From positions 1 to 59,190 of the forward strand of contig CABVBU010000018.1 in the NCBI GenBank assembly GCA_902496665.1: 59,190 bases of DNA, written 5' to 3'. The notes under the pieces were generated by a model. The model was not told the origin of the DNA and did not search any database. It saw only the letters and a list, made by a program, of their open reading frames with translations. How positions within the stretch are numbered: position 1 is the stretch's first letter; each line of letters starts with the position of its first letter. Position numbers and translations under genes: made by a program. Positions 1-8,706 of the stretch are shown one piece after another. Origin of the DNA: an uncultured Clostridium sp. Lineage in GTDB: Bacteria; Bacillota; Clostridia; Lachnospirales; Lachnospiraceae.

Positions 1-83
1 TCAGCGAAGCTGATCTGGAATGGATTTTTGCACGTAACTATGAAGGTACTGAATGGTTACACTTACCTTTCTTACCAGTATAA
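1..83 (+). CDS. Possible 3' end of a truncated gene (unidentified)
   Basis: The window opens inside an open frame. The frame beginning at base 3 reads 26 codons to TAA at 81-83 and ends in EWLHLPFLPV. The frame beginning at base 1 is also open, to TAA at 97-99, so the true frame is uncertain. I prefer the first because its composition looks more protein-like. The tail is too short to name a family. No terminator hairpin follows in 84-180. Confidence 0.3.
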   Translation, partial: SEADLEWIFARNYEGTEWLHLPFLPV

Positions 84-180
84 CAGAACATTCCTATAAT
101 TCAAGTATGATAGTAGGATTTTCATAACATTTTAAAACCGTCCGCTCATTCACCGATTCATGTTTGGAAAAAATAGACCT

Positions 181-1566
181 TTACATCCAGAATTTTTCCA
201 TCACGATCTTCTCCGCATACCCAAAGTCCCAAAGTTCAACATTCCCGGCTGCCACCACCGGATCACTGTCGATGACGATCCCGTCGACCATGTAATCCCG
301 CTGTCCCACCGGCGTTCCTTCCCGGACCGGAGCATGGAGCGATTTTGCGATCTTTGTCCTTACCTGGACCTTCTCATCGTTTCCCAGCAGAACACAAAGG
401 GAGTTCTTATCCGCATTTTCAGTCCGGATCTCCACCTTAACCCTGGACTCCACGCCATTTTCCACCAGAACTGCCGTTTCTTCCCCGAGTCCTATTTTCC
501 CTATCTCCTTATACTCAAAGTTTTTATCCCCGTACGTCACAAGTTTCCGCATATCCTGCCACTTGTAGGTCCTGTGGGGCGGCCATCCGCAGTCAAGGAG
601 TGCCGCTATGAATAGCTTCTCCCCCTTTTTCACTGCACCAACATAGCAGTATCCTGCCTTTCCCGTAAATCCGGTCTTTCCACTGACCGCGCCTTCCATG
701 GACGTCAGGAGAGCGTTATGATTGACGCAGGAGAATCTCCGCGTTCCGGAGAGGTCAGAAAAGGCGTGGGACGGTGCTCTTGTGATGGCAAGGAACTCTT
801 CCTTCGCCGGGGAGAGTGAGATACAATATCTGAGAATCCGCGCCAGGTCTGCCGCCGTCGTGGAATGGATCTTCCCGCTTTCCTTATCCTCCGCATCCAA
901 CCCGTTGGGCGTCAGAAAATATGTATCATCACAGCCAAGTTCAGCTGCCTTCCCGTTCATCATGTCCGCAAAATTTTCCACACTGCCTCCGACCGCTTCC
1001 GCAATGGCCACTGCGGTGTCATTGTGGGATTCCAGCATCAGGGAGTAAAGAAGGTCTTCCAGGCGGTATTTCTCCCCTTTTCTCACATGCAGCTTTACCT
1101 CCGGCATGGATGCCGCCCGGTCTGAGATTTCGACTTCTGTGTCCAGCCCGGAGTTCTCCAGGGCAAGGATGCAGGTCATGATCTTCGTGGTGCTGGCCAT
1201 GGGAAGAACTTTCTTCTCATTTTTCCCGTACAGAATCCGCCCTGTATCGCCGTCAAGCAGGACAGCGGCGTGGGAGTTCAGGTTCAGCGGATCGGTCTCC
1301 ACCTTCGGTTGCACCACTGCTGATTCCAGCGTCTCCCCATTCTCGAACCGCATCACCGGCACGACCGAATCCTGCGCAGCCTGCTGCCCGCCGCTTTCCC
1401 TGTATAAATGATTTTCAGGAACTACTGCCGCAAAAATCAGGAGTGCCCCCAGGCACAGCTGCAGAATCGGGTATGGTCCGCGCCTGCGTTTTTCCTCTTC
1501 TTTCACCCCGGTCCATTCACTGAGCCTCGCCAGCACCTTTCCTGCTATATTTTTATTCTTCCACAT
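181..1566 (-). CDS. D-alanyl-D-alanine carboxypeptidase (peptidase S11, PBP5/DacF type)
   Basis: A serine DD-carboxypeptidase of 461 residues, expected to trim the terminal D-Ala from peptidoglycan stem peptides outside the cell. All three penicillin-binding motifs are visible: STTK at 125-128 with nucleophile S125, SHN at 180-182, and KTG at 297-299. A hydrophobic segment at about 33-50 after a basic stretch should act as signal peptide or membrane anchor. The part after about residue 350 fits the usual S11 beta-rich C-terminal domain, ending without an obvious amphipathic anchor helix. It is divergent from the pseudouridine synthase gene. A second S11 enzyme lies at 29510-30889, but only that one has cell-wall-binding repeats. 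The family is secure, while the exact physiological role (vegetative or sporulation) cannot be read from sequence. Confidence 0.93.
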   Translation of the reverse strand: MWKNKNIAGKVLARLSEWTGVKEEEKRRRGPYPILQLCLGALLIFAAVVPENHLYRESGGQQAAQDSVVPVMRFENGETLESAVVQPKVETDPLNLNSHAAVLLDGDTGRILYGKNEKKVLPMASTTKIMTCILALENSGLDTEVEISDRAASMPEVKLHVRKGEKYRLEDLLYSLMLESHNDTAVAIAEAVGGSVENFADMMNGKAAELGCDDTYFLTPNGLDAEDKESGKIHSTTAADLARILRYCISLSPAKEEFLAITRAPSHAFSDLSGTRRFSCVNHNALLTSMEGAVSGKTGFTGKAGYCYVGAVKKGEKLFIAALLDCGWPPHRTYKWQDMRKLVTYGDKNFEYKEIGKIGLGEETAVLVENGVESRVKVEIRTENADKNSLCVLLGNDEKVQVRTKIAKSLHAPVREGTPVGQRDYMVDGIVIDSDPVVAAGNVELWDFGYAEKIVMEKFWM

Positions 1567-1621
1567 TTTTCAGAACTTCCGCCGCATATTTGTAACAGCA
1601 TATGCGGATGTTTTCTAAGAC

Positions 1622-1650
1622 TTGCCGGACAATTTTTCCTATGATACAAT
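1622..1650 (+). promoter_or_regulatory. Candidate sigma-A promoter of the RluA-family gene
   Basis: TTGCCG (1622-1627), a 17-base spacer and TACAAT (1645-1650) resemble a housekeeping promoter. It would give an RNA with a leader of about 110 bases before the start at 1767. Confidence 0.5.
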
Positions 1651-1766
1651 GAAATGCGCTGAAATAATTTTAGAGATCATTTCCACATGTCCGCGGTGTT
1701 ATGCAGCCGAAATATCTGCGGGCATCCAGCGTATTGAATTATTATTTTTATAAAAAGGGATTTTTC

Positions 1767-2690
1767 ATGAATATAGTTTTAATTTACACAATTAAAGAAG
1801 CTGAGAGCGGCCGTTCCATCGCCGCCTTTCTCCTAGATTCCGGCTATTCTTCCCGCCTGGTGGTTCATCTTCGAAACACCGGGGGCAGTTTTCTCCTAAA
1901 CGGAAAAACTGTTTTTTCCAACACAGTCCTTCAGCCTGGAGATCAGCTGCGCGTCCATGTCACGGAGAAAAAAACTTCCGACCAGATTGTCCCTGTTCCC
2001 ATGGACCTCTCCGTCGTTTTTGAAGACGAACATGTTCTTGTGACCGATAAACCTGCCGGAATGCCGGTCCACCCGTCCCAGGGACACTATGAGAATACCC
2101 TGGCAAACGGAATCGCATGGTATTACAGGAACGAGGAGACCCCTTTCGTGTTCCGGGCCGTAAACCGGCTGGACCGGGACACATCCGGACTTGTGCTTCT
2201 CGCAAAGAATCCCTACAGCTCCTGCGTCCTCTCTGATGCCGTGAAGGATCACACGATTCACAGGGAGTACGCCGCCATCGTCTCCGGGAAGACGGACGCG
2301 TCCGGCACCATCGATCTTCCGATCGCAAGAAAGGACGGTTCCACCATCGAGCGGGTCTGCGATCCAGAGCGGGGCGAGACCGCTGTGACCCATTACCGGA
2401 CGTTTGCCTACAACAAGGACGCCGACATTTCTTTCATCCGCCTCCTCTTAGAGACGGGAAGAACACACCAGATCCGCGTCCATATGAAAGCCATCGGACA
2501 TCCGCTGCCGGGGGATTTTCTCTACTGCCCGGACTACCGCTTTATCGACCGGCAGCCGCTCCATTCCACATATTTAAGCTTTTCCCATCCGGTGACCGGA
2601 GAAAAGCTTGAATTCTCCGCATCACTGCCAGAGGACATGAGAAAACTTTTTCCGGACATCAAAAATCCGTCAGGTCCTGTCTTTTTCTAA
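1767..2690 (+). CDS. RluA-family rRNA/tRNA pseudouridine synthase
   Basis: Converts uridine to pseudouridine in structured RNA; RluC/RluD-type enzymes act on 23S rRNA. I start at the ATG at 1767 (307 residues) because an AAAAAGGGA ribosome binding site lies just upstream; the frame is open further back but lacks a site. Residues about 15-65 form an S4-like RNA-binding domain. The catalytic motif is at 133-140, read as NRLDRDTS with the Asp at 136. The family usually has HRLD, so His is replaced by Asn here. The later GRTHQIRVH motif is typical. Which uridine is modified cannot be told. A terminator overlaps the 3' end. Confidence 0.93.
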   Translation: MNIVLIYTIKEAESGRSIAAFLLDSGYSSRLVVHLRNTGGSFLLNGKTVFSNTVLQPGDQLRVHVTEKKTSDQIVPVPMDLSVVFEDEHVLVTDKPAGMPVHPSQGHYENTLANGIAWYYRNEETPFVFRAVNRLDRDTSGLVLLAKNPYSSCVLSDAVKDHTIHREYAAIVSGKTDASGTIDLPIARKDGSTIERVCDPERGETAVTHYRTFAYNKDADISFIRLLLETGRTHQIRVHMKAIGHPLPGDFLYCPDYRFIDRQPLHSTYLSFSHPVTGEKLEFSASLPEDMRKLFPDIKNPSGPVFF

Positions 2691-2714
2691 GGCAAGATCT
2701 GACGGATTTTTATT
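2661..2714 (+). terminator. Intrinsic terminator overlapping the RluA-family stop
   Basis: Arms at 2661-2673 and 2699-2711 (AAAAATCCGTCAG and its complement) form a 13-bp stem followed by a T-rich stretch. The left arm lies inside the last codons of the gene. Confidence 0.85.
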
Positions 2715-2822
2715 TGCATTTTTTCAAGCTGTATTTGCTTTTTTTCAACCACTACATATTAAAATGTATCTCATCATAAGCAGATTTTCAACGTATCCTC
2801 ATATATCTGCTGACTTCTATAC

Positions 2823-4313
2823 TCAGCCACCCTGAATTCTAAGTCCTTTCGGATAGTGATTCTTCAGCATCCCGCCAGCCGCCTTCGCAAACCCCAGTGA
2901 CATGCCGCCGGTGGTCACGAGAACCCAGCCTTTTGCCGGGATATTCCGTTCTTCAAAATCTTCCGCCCGCAGCGTCTCTCCCCGGAGATACCGCAGCGCA
3001 AGATCCTCTGATCCGACCTCCACGCTCTGTCTCACATCACTTTTTTTCAGTGCCAGAGCCAATGCATGGGACGGCTCAAACCTGTCTTTTTTCGCGCTTC
3101 CGAGGTGCAGGCCCGGTCTCAGTATCTTAAGTCCCTTAAGATCCGGCATCACCTCCGGGACAAGATACAGGTTTTCTCCGAACATCAGAAATTTCTTTCC
3201 ATTCTCCAGATGTTCCGTGTCTTTCAGATTCTCTTTTTCAAACGTCCGGAACGCAGCGACCGCTTCCGTGAGCGCCGCGTCCTCTTTCGCACGTCCATTT
3301 TTACGTCCGCCCTTTTTGCTGTTTTTCTTTTCGTCTGCGTTCACAGTACTTTCCGCAGCATCCCAGGATCTCTCACCTTTCACAAGCAGCGCCAGAAAAT
3401 GACCCTCCCCGTCCGCAAGATGCGGCCAGATCCTCACGGTCTTTTTCAGCTCCTCATCCCCATCTGCCCATTCCGGGTGACCGCCGGAAAAATATTTTGC
3501 AAGCTCCGGCTGCACCACAGAAAACTCTGGATGGCGCTCAAGGAATCTTGCTATGCTCTGCTCGTTCTCCTCGGGTGAAAATGTGCAGGTGGAATAGGCG
3601 ATCCGCCCGCCGTCCTTTAACATCGCCGCTGCGCAGTCCAGGATCCCGTCCTGCAGCCCCGCGCACTGTCTTACATGGTCAGGGCTCCACTCATTTCTGG
3701 CGTTCTCATCCTTTCGGAACATTCCCTCGCCGGAACACGGGGCATCCACCACGATCCCGTCAAAAAATTCCGGAAACGCCGGGGCAAGCTGGAACGGATC
3801 CATATTCGTCACCACAGCATTCTCCACGCCAAGGCGCTCAATATTCTGGGACAGGATCTTCGCGCGGGCAGGATGGATCTCGTTGCAGACTAAAAGCCCC
3901 TGTCCGCCCATTTTTCCGGCAAGATGGGTAGATTTTCCTCCCGGTGCCGCGCAGAGGTCCAGGATCTGCTCTCCGGGCTTTGGAGACAGTGCTTCCGCCA
4001 CGGACATGGCGCTTGGTTCCTGGATATAGTATGCCCCCGCCTCGTGGAATGGGTGGCGCCCCGGGCGCATGTCTGCCTCGTAGTAAAATCCCTCTTCTGC
4101 CCAGGGAACTTTTGCGAGTCCCTTCAGGTACTCTCCGAGGGGTTCTCCTTCCTCCGGCATCTCCCCGCTCTTCTGTTTTAATGGGTTGACCCGCAGGCCG
4201 AATTTCCGCTCCGCGTCGTAGCTCTTAAAAAATGCTTCCGCATCACTGCCGAGAAGCTTTTCCATCTTCTCCACGAACGCTTCCGGCAGCTCTCTCTTCG
4301 TTTCTTTCTCCAT
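2823..4313 (-). CDS. RsmF-like 16S rRNA m5C methyltransferase (NOL1/NOP2/Sun family)
   Basis: A SAM-dependent RNA cytosine-5 methyltransferase of 496 residues. The SAM loop LDLCAAPGGKS is at 118-128. DAPCSGEGMFRK includes C193, and YSTCTF carries C243; these are the two cysteines used for release and catalysis in this family. The C-terminal third, after a low-complexity Lys-rich linker near 325-345, looks like the RsmF-type C-terminal extension with a PUA-like domain. The length fits RsmF rather than RsmB, which has an N-terminal NusB-like domain. Start at 4313 is the first Met of the conserved region. Methylation position is inferred from family only. Confidence 0.9.
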   Translation of the reverse strand: MEKETKRELPEAFVEKMEKLLGSDAEAFFKSYDAERKFGLRVNPLKQKSGEMPEEGEPLGEYLKGLAKVPWAEEGFYYEADMRPGRHPFHEAGAYYIQEPSAMSVAEALSPKPGEQILDLCAAPGGKSTHLAGKMGGQGLLVCNEIHPARAKILSQNIERLGVENAVVTNMDPFQLAPAFPEFFDGIVVDAPCSGEGMFRKDENARNEWSPDHVRQCAGLQDGILDCAAAMLKDGGRIAYSTCTFSPEENEQSIARFLERHPEFSVVQPELAKYFSGGHPEWADGDEELKKTVRIWPHLADGEGHFLALLVKGERSWDAAESTVNADEKKNSKKGGRKNGRAKEDAALTEAVAAFRTFEKENLKDTEHLENGKKFLMFGENLYLVPEVMPDLKGLKILRPGLHLGSAKKDRFEPSHALALALKKSDVRQSVEVGSEDLALRYLRGETLRAEDFEERNIPAKGWVLVTTGGMSLGFAKAAGGMLKNHYPKGLRIQGG

Positions 4314-4327
4314 AATCTCCTGATCTC

Positions 4328-4360
4328 AAAAACGCCCGCCGGGGATGATCCCAGCGGGCG
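4328..4360 (-). terminator. Intrinsic terminator after the DUF6465 unit
   Basis: On the minus strand a GC stem (arms 4354-4360 and 4333-4339, CGCCCGC and its complement) is followed by five U residues. It closes the transcript holding the DUF6465 gene and the small ORF at 4369-4473. Confidence 0.8.
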
Positions 4361-4368
4361 CTCAAGTC

Positions 4369-4473
4369 CTAAAGTCCTAGTTTCTGTTCTTTTGCAGGCG
4401 GCATATCCAAGATATCTCCATCTGCAAGACTGTGTCTAAACACATTTGCCCAGCCATATGTCCATTCGGACAT
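4369..4473 (-). CDS. Possible 34-residue small protein between DUF6465 gene and its terminator
   Basis: Only 20 bases after the DUF6465 stop, an ATG at 4473 opens a 34-codon frame ending at TAG (4369-4371), just before the terminator. The peptide begins MSEWTYGWANVFRHSL and ends KEQKLGL, a balanced, protein-like composition with three aromatic residues near the start. I see no good Shine-Dalgarno sequence, so it would rely on coupling to the upstream gene, or it may be a remnant or chance frame. No family recognised. Confidence 0.35.
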   Translation of the reverse strand: MSEWTYGWANVFRHSLADGDILDMPPAKEQKLGL

Positions 4474-4493
4474 AGCTAAACTATCGTCTTAAC

Positions 4494-4916
4494 TTACAGC
4501 TCGATCTTGTAATCGTCTGCGCCGATACCGTTTACTACATAGTAAGCAGCGCTCTCTTCCGGCTTTACATAGATCTCGATGGTCTTGATATCGCTGACTT
4601 TGTTGCCCTTCTTTGTGTAGGCTTTCTTAACAGCTGCAATGAGATCTTTCTCTGTAACTTCCTTGCCAGCGAACTGTACAACTACAGATGTCTTGATGTC
4701 CTTTGCTGTTGTTCTCTTTGCCGGAGCTTTCTTTGCTGTCTCCTTCTTCGGCTCTTCTGCCTTCTTAGCTTCTGCCTTCGGAGCCTCAGCCTTTGCTTCT
4801 GCCTTTACTGTCTTTGTCTCTGCTGCCTCTGCTGCCTTTACTTCTACAGTGCTATTGTTAACCGGTGCTGCAGCCATTTTCTTTGCTGCGGCTGCGATTG
4901 GATTCTTCTTTGCCAT
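4494..4916 (-). CDS. DUF6465 family protein, Ala/Lys/Glu-rich N-terminus
   Basis: A 140-residue protein starting at the ATG at 4916, which sits behind a strong AGGAGGATAT site; a longer frame upstream lacks one. Residues 1-75 are almost entirely Ala, Lys, Glu, Pro and Thr, resembling histone-H1-like or AlgP-like tails, and should be disordered and positively charged overall. Residues about 80-140 form a compact domain (around TSVVVQFAGKEVTEKDL and KTIEIYVKPEESAAYYVVNG) matching what I know as DUF6465, common in Lachnospiraceae. Function unknown; a nucleic-acid-associated role is only suggested by the tail. It has its own consensus promoter and terminator. Confidence 0.85.
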   Translation of the reverse strand: MAKKNPIAAAAKKMAAAPVNNSTVEVKAAEAAETKTVKAEAKAEAPKAEAKKAEEPKKETAKKAPAKRTTAKDIKTSVVVQFAGKEVTEKDLIAAVKKAYTKKGNKVSDIKTIEIYVKPEESAAYYVVNGIGADDYKIEL

Positions 4917-5002
4917 AATGATATCCTCCTGAAAAATGTTGACACACAAAACTGTTTTCCTGTCATTTCCTGAGTTGCCGTGCTAAATAATCGTCATAGC
5001 GC

Positions 5003-5031
5003 ATTATAAGCCCTCGTCAGGATTTTGTCAA
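5003..5031 (-). promoter_or_regulatory. Consensus sigma-A promoter of the DUF6465 gene
   Basis: On the minus strand TTGACA (5031-5026), 17 bases, then TATAAT (5008-5003): a perfect consensus pair. The leader would be about 80 bases. This predicts high constitutive expression. Confidence 0.85.
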
Positions 5032-5141
5032 TAAAATACCGTAAAACTGGTATTTCTAAAGTACCTCCCCTGCATTTTTAAAGCATATTTCCGCCGGCAT
5101 GCAGAATCTGCCGCCAACAGTTTTTTCGGGCAGTTATGAAC

Positions 5142-5187
5142 AAAAAAGATCCGGCAGAACACATATCTGAAAGTGCCCTTCCGGATC
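5142..5187 (-). terminator. Intrinsic terminator after the DUF5722 gene
   Basis: Minus-strand stem GATCCGG/CCGGATC (arms 5181-5187 and 5148-5154) followed by six U residues, directly downstream of the DUF5722 stop at 5213. Confidence 0.75.
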
Positions 5188-5212
5188 AAAATACCAGCTT
5201 TATTCTTTTGAA

Positions 5213-6874
5213 TTATTCCTGCAGCTTAAATCCCGGGATCACATCGCTCCACTTGTTGATTCCGATGATCTTCTTCGCAAATTCCGTATACTTCAGAGAT
5301 TTATTTGTATCAATATATTTGAATACGTTGTAAATATTCTTCGGCATAACGGCGATGACCCTGTTCGGGCTTGACATGTCAACTGTCCAGAGACCAAACG
5401 AGCAGGACTGCTCTACCTCGATCACCGCATCGACCTGACGGTTTAAGATAAACGCGTCGATATACGGGTTGTTGTCCACAAGATAGTACGCGTAGGCAAA
5501 TGCCGCCGCCTGGATATCATAGACATCTCCGCGGGTTGCGCTCTTTGATGTAAAGCCTTCCTCAGAGAGAATGATATGGCGGACATTTCCGCCTGCATCA
5601 CGCATGATGTCCTTCTGGAAGTAATCCGTCAGGACGTTGAGGTTCTTGAAGTTTACGACCGGTGAATCTTCTGTATTGTTGACAGCACCTGTCTGATCAT
5701 CATCCCAGAACTCTGGCTCCGTCATCGGATGCGGGTACGGGTGGTAGGCAAGTCCCCATTCGATATTTCCCTCGTCGCGGATATCGGTGTTGAACCGGTC
5801 GATGAAGTCCTTCGCACCGTACATCAGATTGGAGTTCGCCCGCTTCCACTCATAGTCCGTGGAGAAGAAGACCCGCGCGTTCCGGCTCTGGCTCTTGATC
5901 GCCGTGTAGGCCACACGGAATACCTTTGAGTAGAGCTTTGTGTAAGAATCGATATCCATCGGACCGGTGTAGTTCCAGTTTAAGTTGTTGTTGATCTCAT
6001 TTCCGACGATCCAGTTGCTGACACGGCCGTAGTCATCGTGGGCACCGGAATAGCGCTCTGCCATAAAGGAGAGCAGCGCGCGTGTCGTCTCATATCCCTG
6101 CTCCGTGGAGACATTAAAACCGTAGTAGAAAGCTTCGTTTCTCTTCGCAAGCCCGGCTTCGTGAAGCTCCGGGTAGCTGTCGTTCCAGCCGTTTAAGAGG
6201 ATCGCCGTCACAACGATTCCTTTTGCGGAGAACGCACTGATCATCTTATCATAATCCTTGATGAGATCACCGTTGAAGTTGTAAGTCTTTCCGTTGTATT
6301 TGTACTTTAAATTGCCGCCCACAAGCTGGTGATACGGGATATTGACCGTCGTGTGCTTCACGCCCAGGTTCAGCGCGTCGCCGAGCATATCGAGCTGGAT
6401 CAGAAGTCCTTTTTTACTCATCGGCTCCGGGTAATCCTCGCGGAACTTTGCAACATCGCCCGGATTCGTCACATAGATCGCATTGCTGATCGGTGTGTAG
6501 GTGCTGCCGGTCTTTAACGCGACCACAAATCTGGAATAGAGCATCGTATCCGTGGAATCTCCGCTGTATTTTAAGGTGAATTTTAACTTGTCGGATTTAT
6601 TGCTCCATGCGATGTAGTCCGTTCTGGAGCCTATCTCAGACTCATATGGGTGAAGCTCGAACAGATAATAATATCCATCATCCGGAGTTTCCCCCTCATT
6701 TAAAGCGCCGGTCGTAGCTGTTCCTGTGACGGAAATGCTGTTTCCGTTCTCTACCGAACAAGCCTTCAGCCTTGCGCTGTCATAAGCAAAGCTTGTGAAG
6801 CATCCCACCGCCGCGGTCATCAGCAGTCCCATAAGAAACGCCGCACCGCTGCGGAATAATGTCCTTTTTTTCAT
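5213..6874 (-). CDS. Secreted DUF5722 protein, glycoside-hydrolase-like TIM barrel
   Basis: A 553-residue exported protein. Residues 1-30 are a signal peptide (MKKR start, hydrophobic core, FTSFA before the likely cut site). Residues about 33-140 look like a beta-sandwich, and about 155-540 like a TIM barrel. Two features suggest a retaining glycosidase of clan A: GNEINNN at 291-297, with E293 as possible acid/base, and HIILSEEG at 433-440, with E438 or E439 as possible nucleophile. YHPYPHP at 377-383 would sit near the active site. I recognise the family as DUF5722; substrate is unknown. It stands alone, with its own terminator and no sugar transporter nearby. Confidence 0.85.
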   Translation of the reverse strand: MKKRTLFRSGAAFLMGLLMTAAVGCFTSFAYDSARLKACSVENGNSISVTGTATTGALNEGETPDDGYYYLFELHPYESEIGSRTDYIAWSNKSDKLKFTLKYSGDSTDTMLYSRFVVALKTGSTYTPISNAIYVTNPGDVAKFREDYPEPMSKKGLLIQLDMLGDALNLGVKHTTVNIPYHQLVGGNLKYKYNGKTYNFNGDLIKDYDKMISAFSAKGIVVTAILLNGWNDSYPELHEAGLAKRNEAFYYGFNVSTEQGYETTRALLSFMAERYSGAHDDYGRVSNWIVGNEINNNLNWNYTGPMDIDSYTKLYSKVFRVAYTAIKSQSRNARVFFSTDYEWKRANSNLMYGAKDFIDRFNTDIRDEGNIEWGLAYHPYPHPMTEPEFWDDDQTGAVNNTEDSPVVNFKNLNVLTDYFQKDIMRDAGGNVRHIILSEEGFTSKSATRGDVYDIQAAAFAYAYYLVDNNPYIDAFILNRQVDAVIEVEQSCSFGLWTVDMSSPNRVIAVMPKNIYNVFKYIDTNKSLKYTEFAKKIIGINKWSDVIPGFKLQE

Positions 6875-7054
6875 ATCGTTTTCCCGCCTTTCTTTTTGCC
6901 TAAACTATTTTATCATCTGGATTTTGATGATTCAATTACAATTCCCTTACGATTTTACGGCAATCTGCCGCCTTTTTCGCCATCTTTGCGGCATCAAAAC
7001 CACCGAAACCGGCCGATTCTGATACGGAAATATACGCACATTCTTTCCGTCAGG

Positions 7055-7672
7055 TTAAAGAACCGCCAGAACAAGTGCCGCCAGGTTTGCCGCGAAATGG
7101 AACACCACCGGCGCCTTCACCGTGTTTGTTTTTTCCATAAGAAATGCCAGGATCAGCCCCATAAAGAAGCTGTAGATTCCCTGCACAAGATCCCAGTGGA
7201 ACACACCGAAAAATGCCGCGGTCATAAATGCTGCCGCCGGAGCGGACACAAGCTCCTTGCATCTTCCATAAAGAACGCCGCGGAAAAAGTATTCCTCCAG
7301 AACAGGGGATGCTGCCAGAAGCACCACAGCCTCCAGCCACAGATTTCCCGTAAACAGGCTCGCATCCGCCAACACCGCGCCAGGGATCTGAAGCGCTTTC
7401 ACCGCAAAGCCCAACGCCAGGGATATTCCTGCGCCGCCCAAAAATGCTTCAGCCGCGATTTTTCCGTTCCAGTGTTCTTTTCCCCGGAACACCGAATCCT
7501 CTCTATAAAGGTGTACCAGCATCGGAACCGCCACGATCGCCCGGAACAGTGTATCCCACAGGATCACATCGTCCCCGAACAGCGCCGTCTGCGCAAGCGG
7601 AAGCTCGATGAGACACGCCACCGCCAGGCAGAACAGAATTGGAAAAAGAATCCTCCGGATCCTGATCTTCAA
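7055..7672 (-). CDS. CPBP-family intramembrane glutamic endopeptidase
   Basis: A multi-pass membrane protein with the CAAX/Abi (CPBP) motifs: EEYFFRG (E126, E127, R131), FHW with H159, and FHFAAN with H192 and N196. These residues form the active site of the glutamic-type intramembrane proteases. Some relatives process CAAX-like substrates or give bacteriocin self-immunity. I choose the TTG at 7672 as start (205 residues) because AAAGGAGAG lies at proper spacing before it. The ATG at 7690 has no ribosome binding site, and that AGGAG would then be coding. No bacteriocin genes are adjacent, so its substrate is unknown. Confidence 0.85.
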   Translation of the reverse strand: MKIRIRRILFPILFCLAVACLIELPLAQTALFGDDVILWDTLFRAIVAVPMLVHLYREDSVFRGKEHWNGKIAAEAFLGGAGISLALGFAVKALQIPGAVLADASLFTGNLWLEAVVLLAASPVLEEYFFRGVLYGRCKELVSAPAAAFMTAAFFGVFHWDLVQGIYSFFMGLILAFLMEKTNTVKAPVVFHFAANLAALVLAVL

Positions 7673-7810
7673 TTTTCTCTCTCCTTTCATACTGCCGTAT
7701 TGTGCTGCCGCAGACCGGCATCCAATACGCACACCAACACATCTTAGCACATTTTGCGGTGGAATACAAATATCTGAGGACGTATATACTGTAAAAAACA
7801 GGTTACCACT

Positions 7811-8689
7811 ATGAATTTTTCTTTCTTCTCTTTTCTGCGGGAACATATCCAGCTTCCGCTCTGCCGCTCCCGCATTCCGAGCCCACGCCGTCTCGGAACG
7901 TTTCTCCTGGCTCTCATCCTCCTCCCCCTCTCCTACGTCCTCGGCGCTTTCGCCGCCACCGTTATTCCGGCAGTCCCGGCTTCCGCTGACGGAAACTGGG
8001 GGCTCTCGTTCCAGCAGGAGGGAAAACCGCCTGTGGCAAACGCAACGGCGGATGAATTAAAGCAGTACAATGCCTGGTACGCTGATCTTTCCGGCGAAAA
8101 GGTCATCTACCTGACCTTCGACGCCGGATACGAGAACGGTAACACTCCCTCGATCCTGGATGCCCTGAAAAAGCATCACGTTCCCGCCGCGTTTTTCGTT
8201 GTCGGCAACTACCTGGAGACCAGCCCGGACCTCGTAAAACGCATGATCTCCGAGGGACATATTGTCGCAAACCATACATATCACCACCCGGACATGTCGA
8301 AGATCAGCGACCGGGAATGTTTCGCAAAAGAGCTCTCAAGCCTCGAAGCACTCTACACAGAGATCACAGGGGAGACCATGCGGAAGTACTACCGGCCGCC
8401 CCAGGGAAAATACAACAAAGTGAATCTTCAGATGGCAAAGGATCTCGGCTATCAGACCTTCTTCTGGAGTCTCGCCTATGTGGACTGGTATCAGGATAAG
8501 CAGCCGGCAAAGGAAGAAGCATTCAAAAAGCTTCTCGGCCGCATCCATCCCGGTGCCATCGTGCTTCTGCACAGTACTTCGTCCACAAACGCGGAGATCC
8601 TCGATGAGCTGCTGACGAAGTGGGAGGAGATGGGCTACCGGTTCGGAACATTGGATGAACTTGTCCGGAAGACTGCCGCCACACAATAA
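7811..8689 (+). CDS. PdaA-like polysaccharide deacetylase (delta-lactam de-N-acetylase type)
   Basis: A 292-residue NodB-fold carbohydrate esterase. A signal anchor lies at about 29-58. Motif 1 is TFDAGYENG, with metal/catalytic Asp at 104. Motif 2 is HTYHH, with H155 and H159 as metal ligands. Motif 3 is YYRPPQGKYN, and the C-terminal LLHS motif supplies the last catalytic His. The DAGYENG version and the following region closely match the PdaA group, which removes the N-acetyl group of MurNAc during muramic delta-lactam formation in spore cortex. Assignment to PdaA rather than a general deacetylase is good but not proven. It is divergent from the CPBP gene. Confidence 0.88.
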   Translation: MNFSFFSFLREHIQLPLCRSRIPSPRRLGTFLLALILLPLSYVLGAFAATVIPAVPASADGNWGLSFQQEGKPPVANATADELKQYNAWYADLSGEKVIYLTFDAGYENGNTPSILDALKKHHVPAAFFVVGNYLETSPDLVKRMISEGHIVANHTYHHPDMSKISDRECFAKELSSLEALYTEITGETMRKYYRPPQGKYNKVNLQMAKDLGYQTFFWSLAYVDWYQDKQPAKEEAFKKLLGRIHPGAIVLLHSTSSTNAEILDELLTKWEEMGYRFGTLDELVRKTAATQ

Positions 8690-8706
8690 TTCGAACATAT
8701 AATACA

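Noticed and set aside
7055..7672. CPBP protease as bacteriocin immunity gene
   Set aside because: No precursor peptide, modification enzyme or exporter is nearby.
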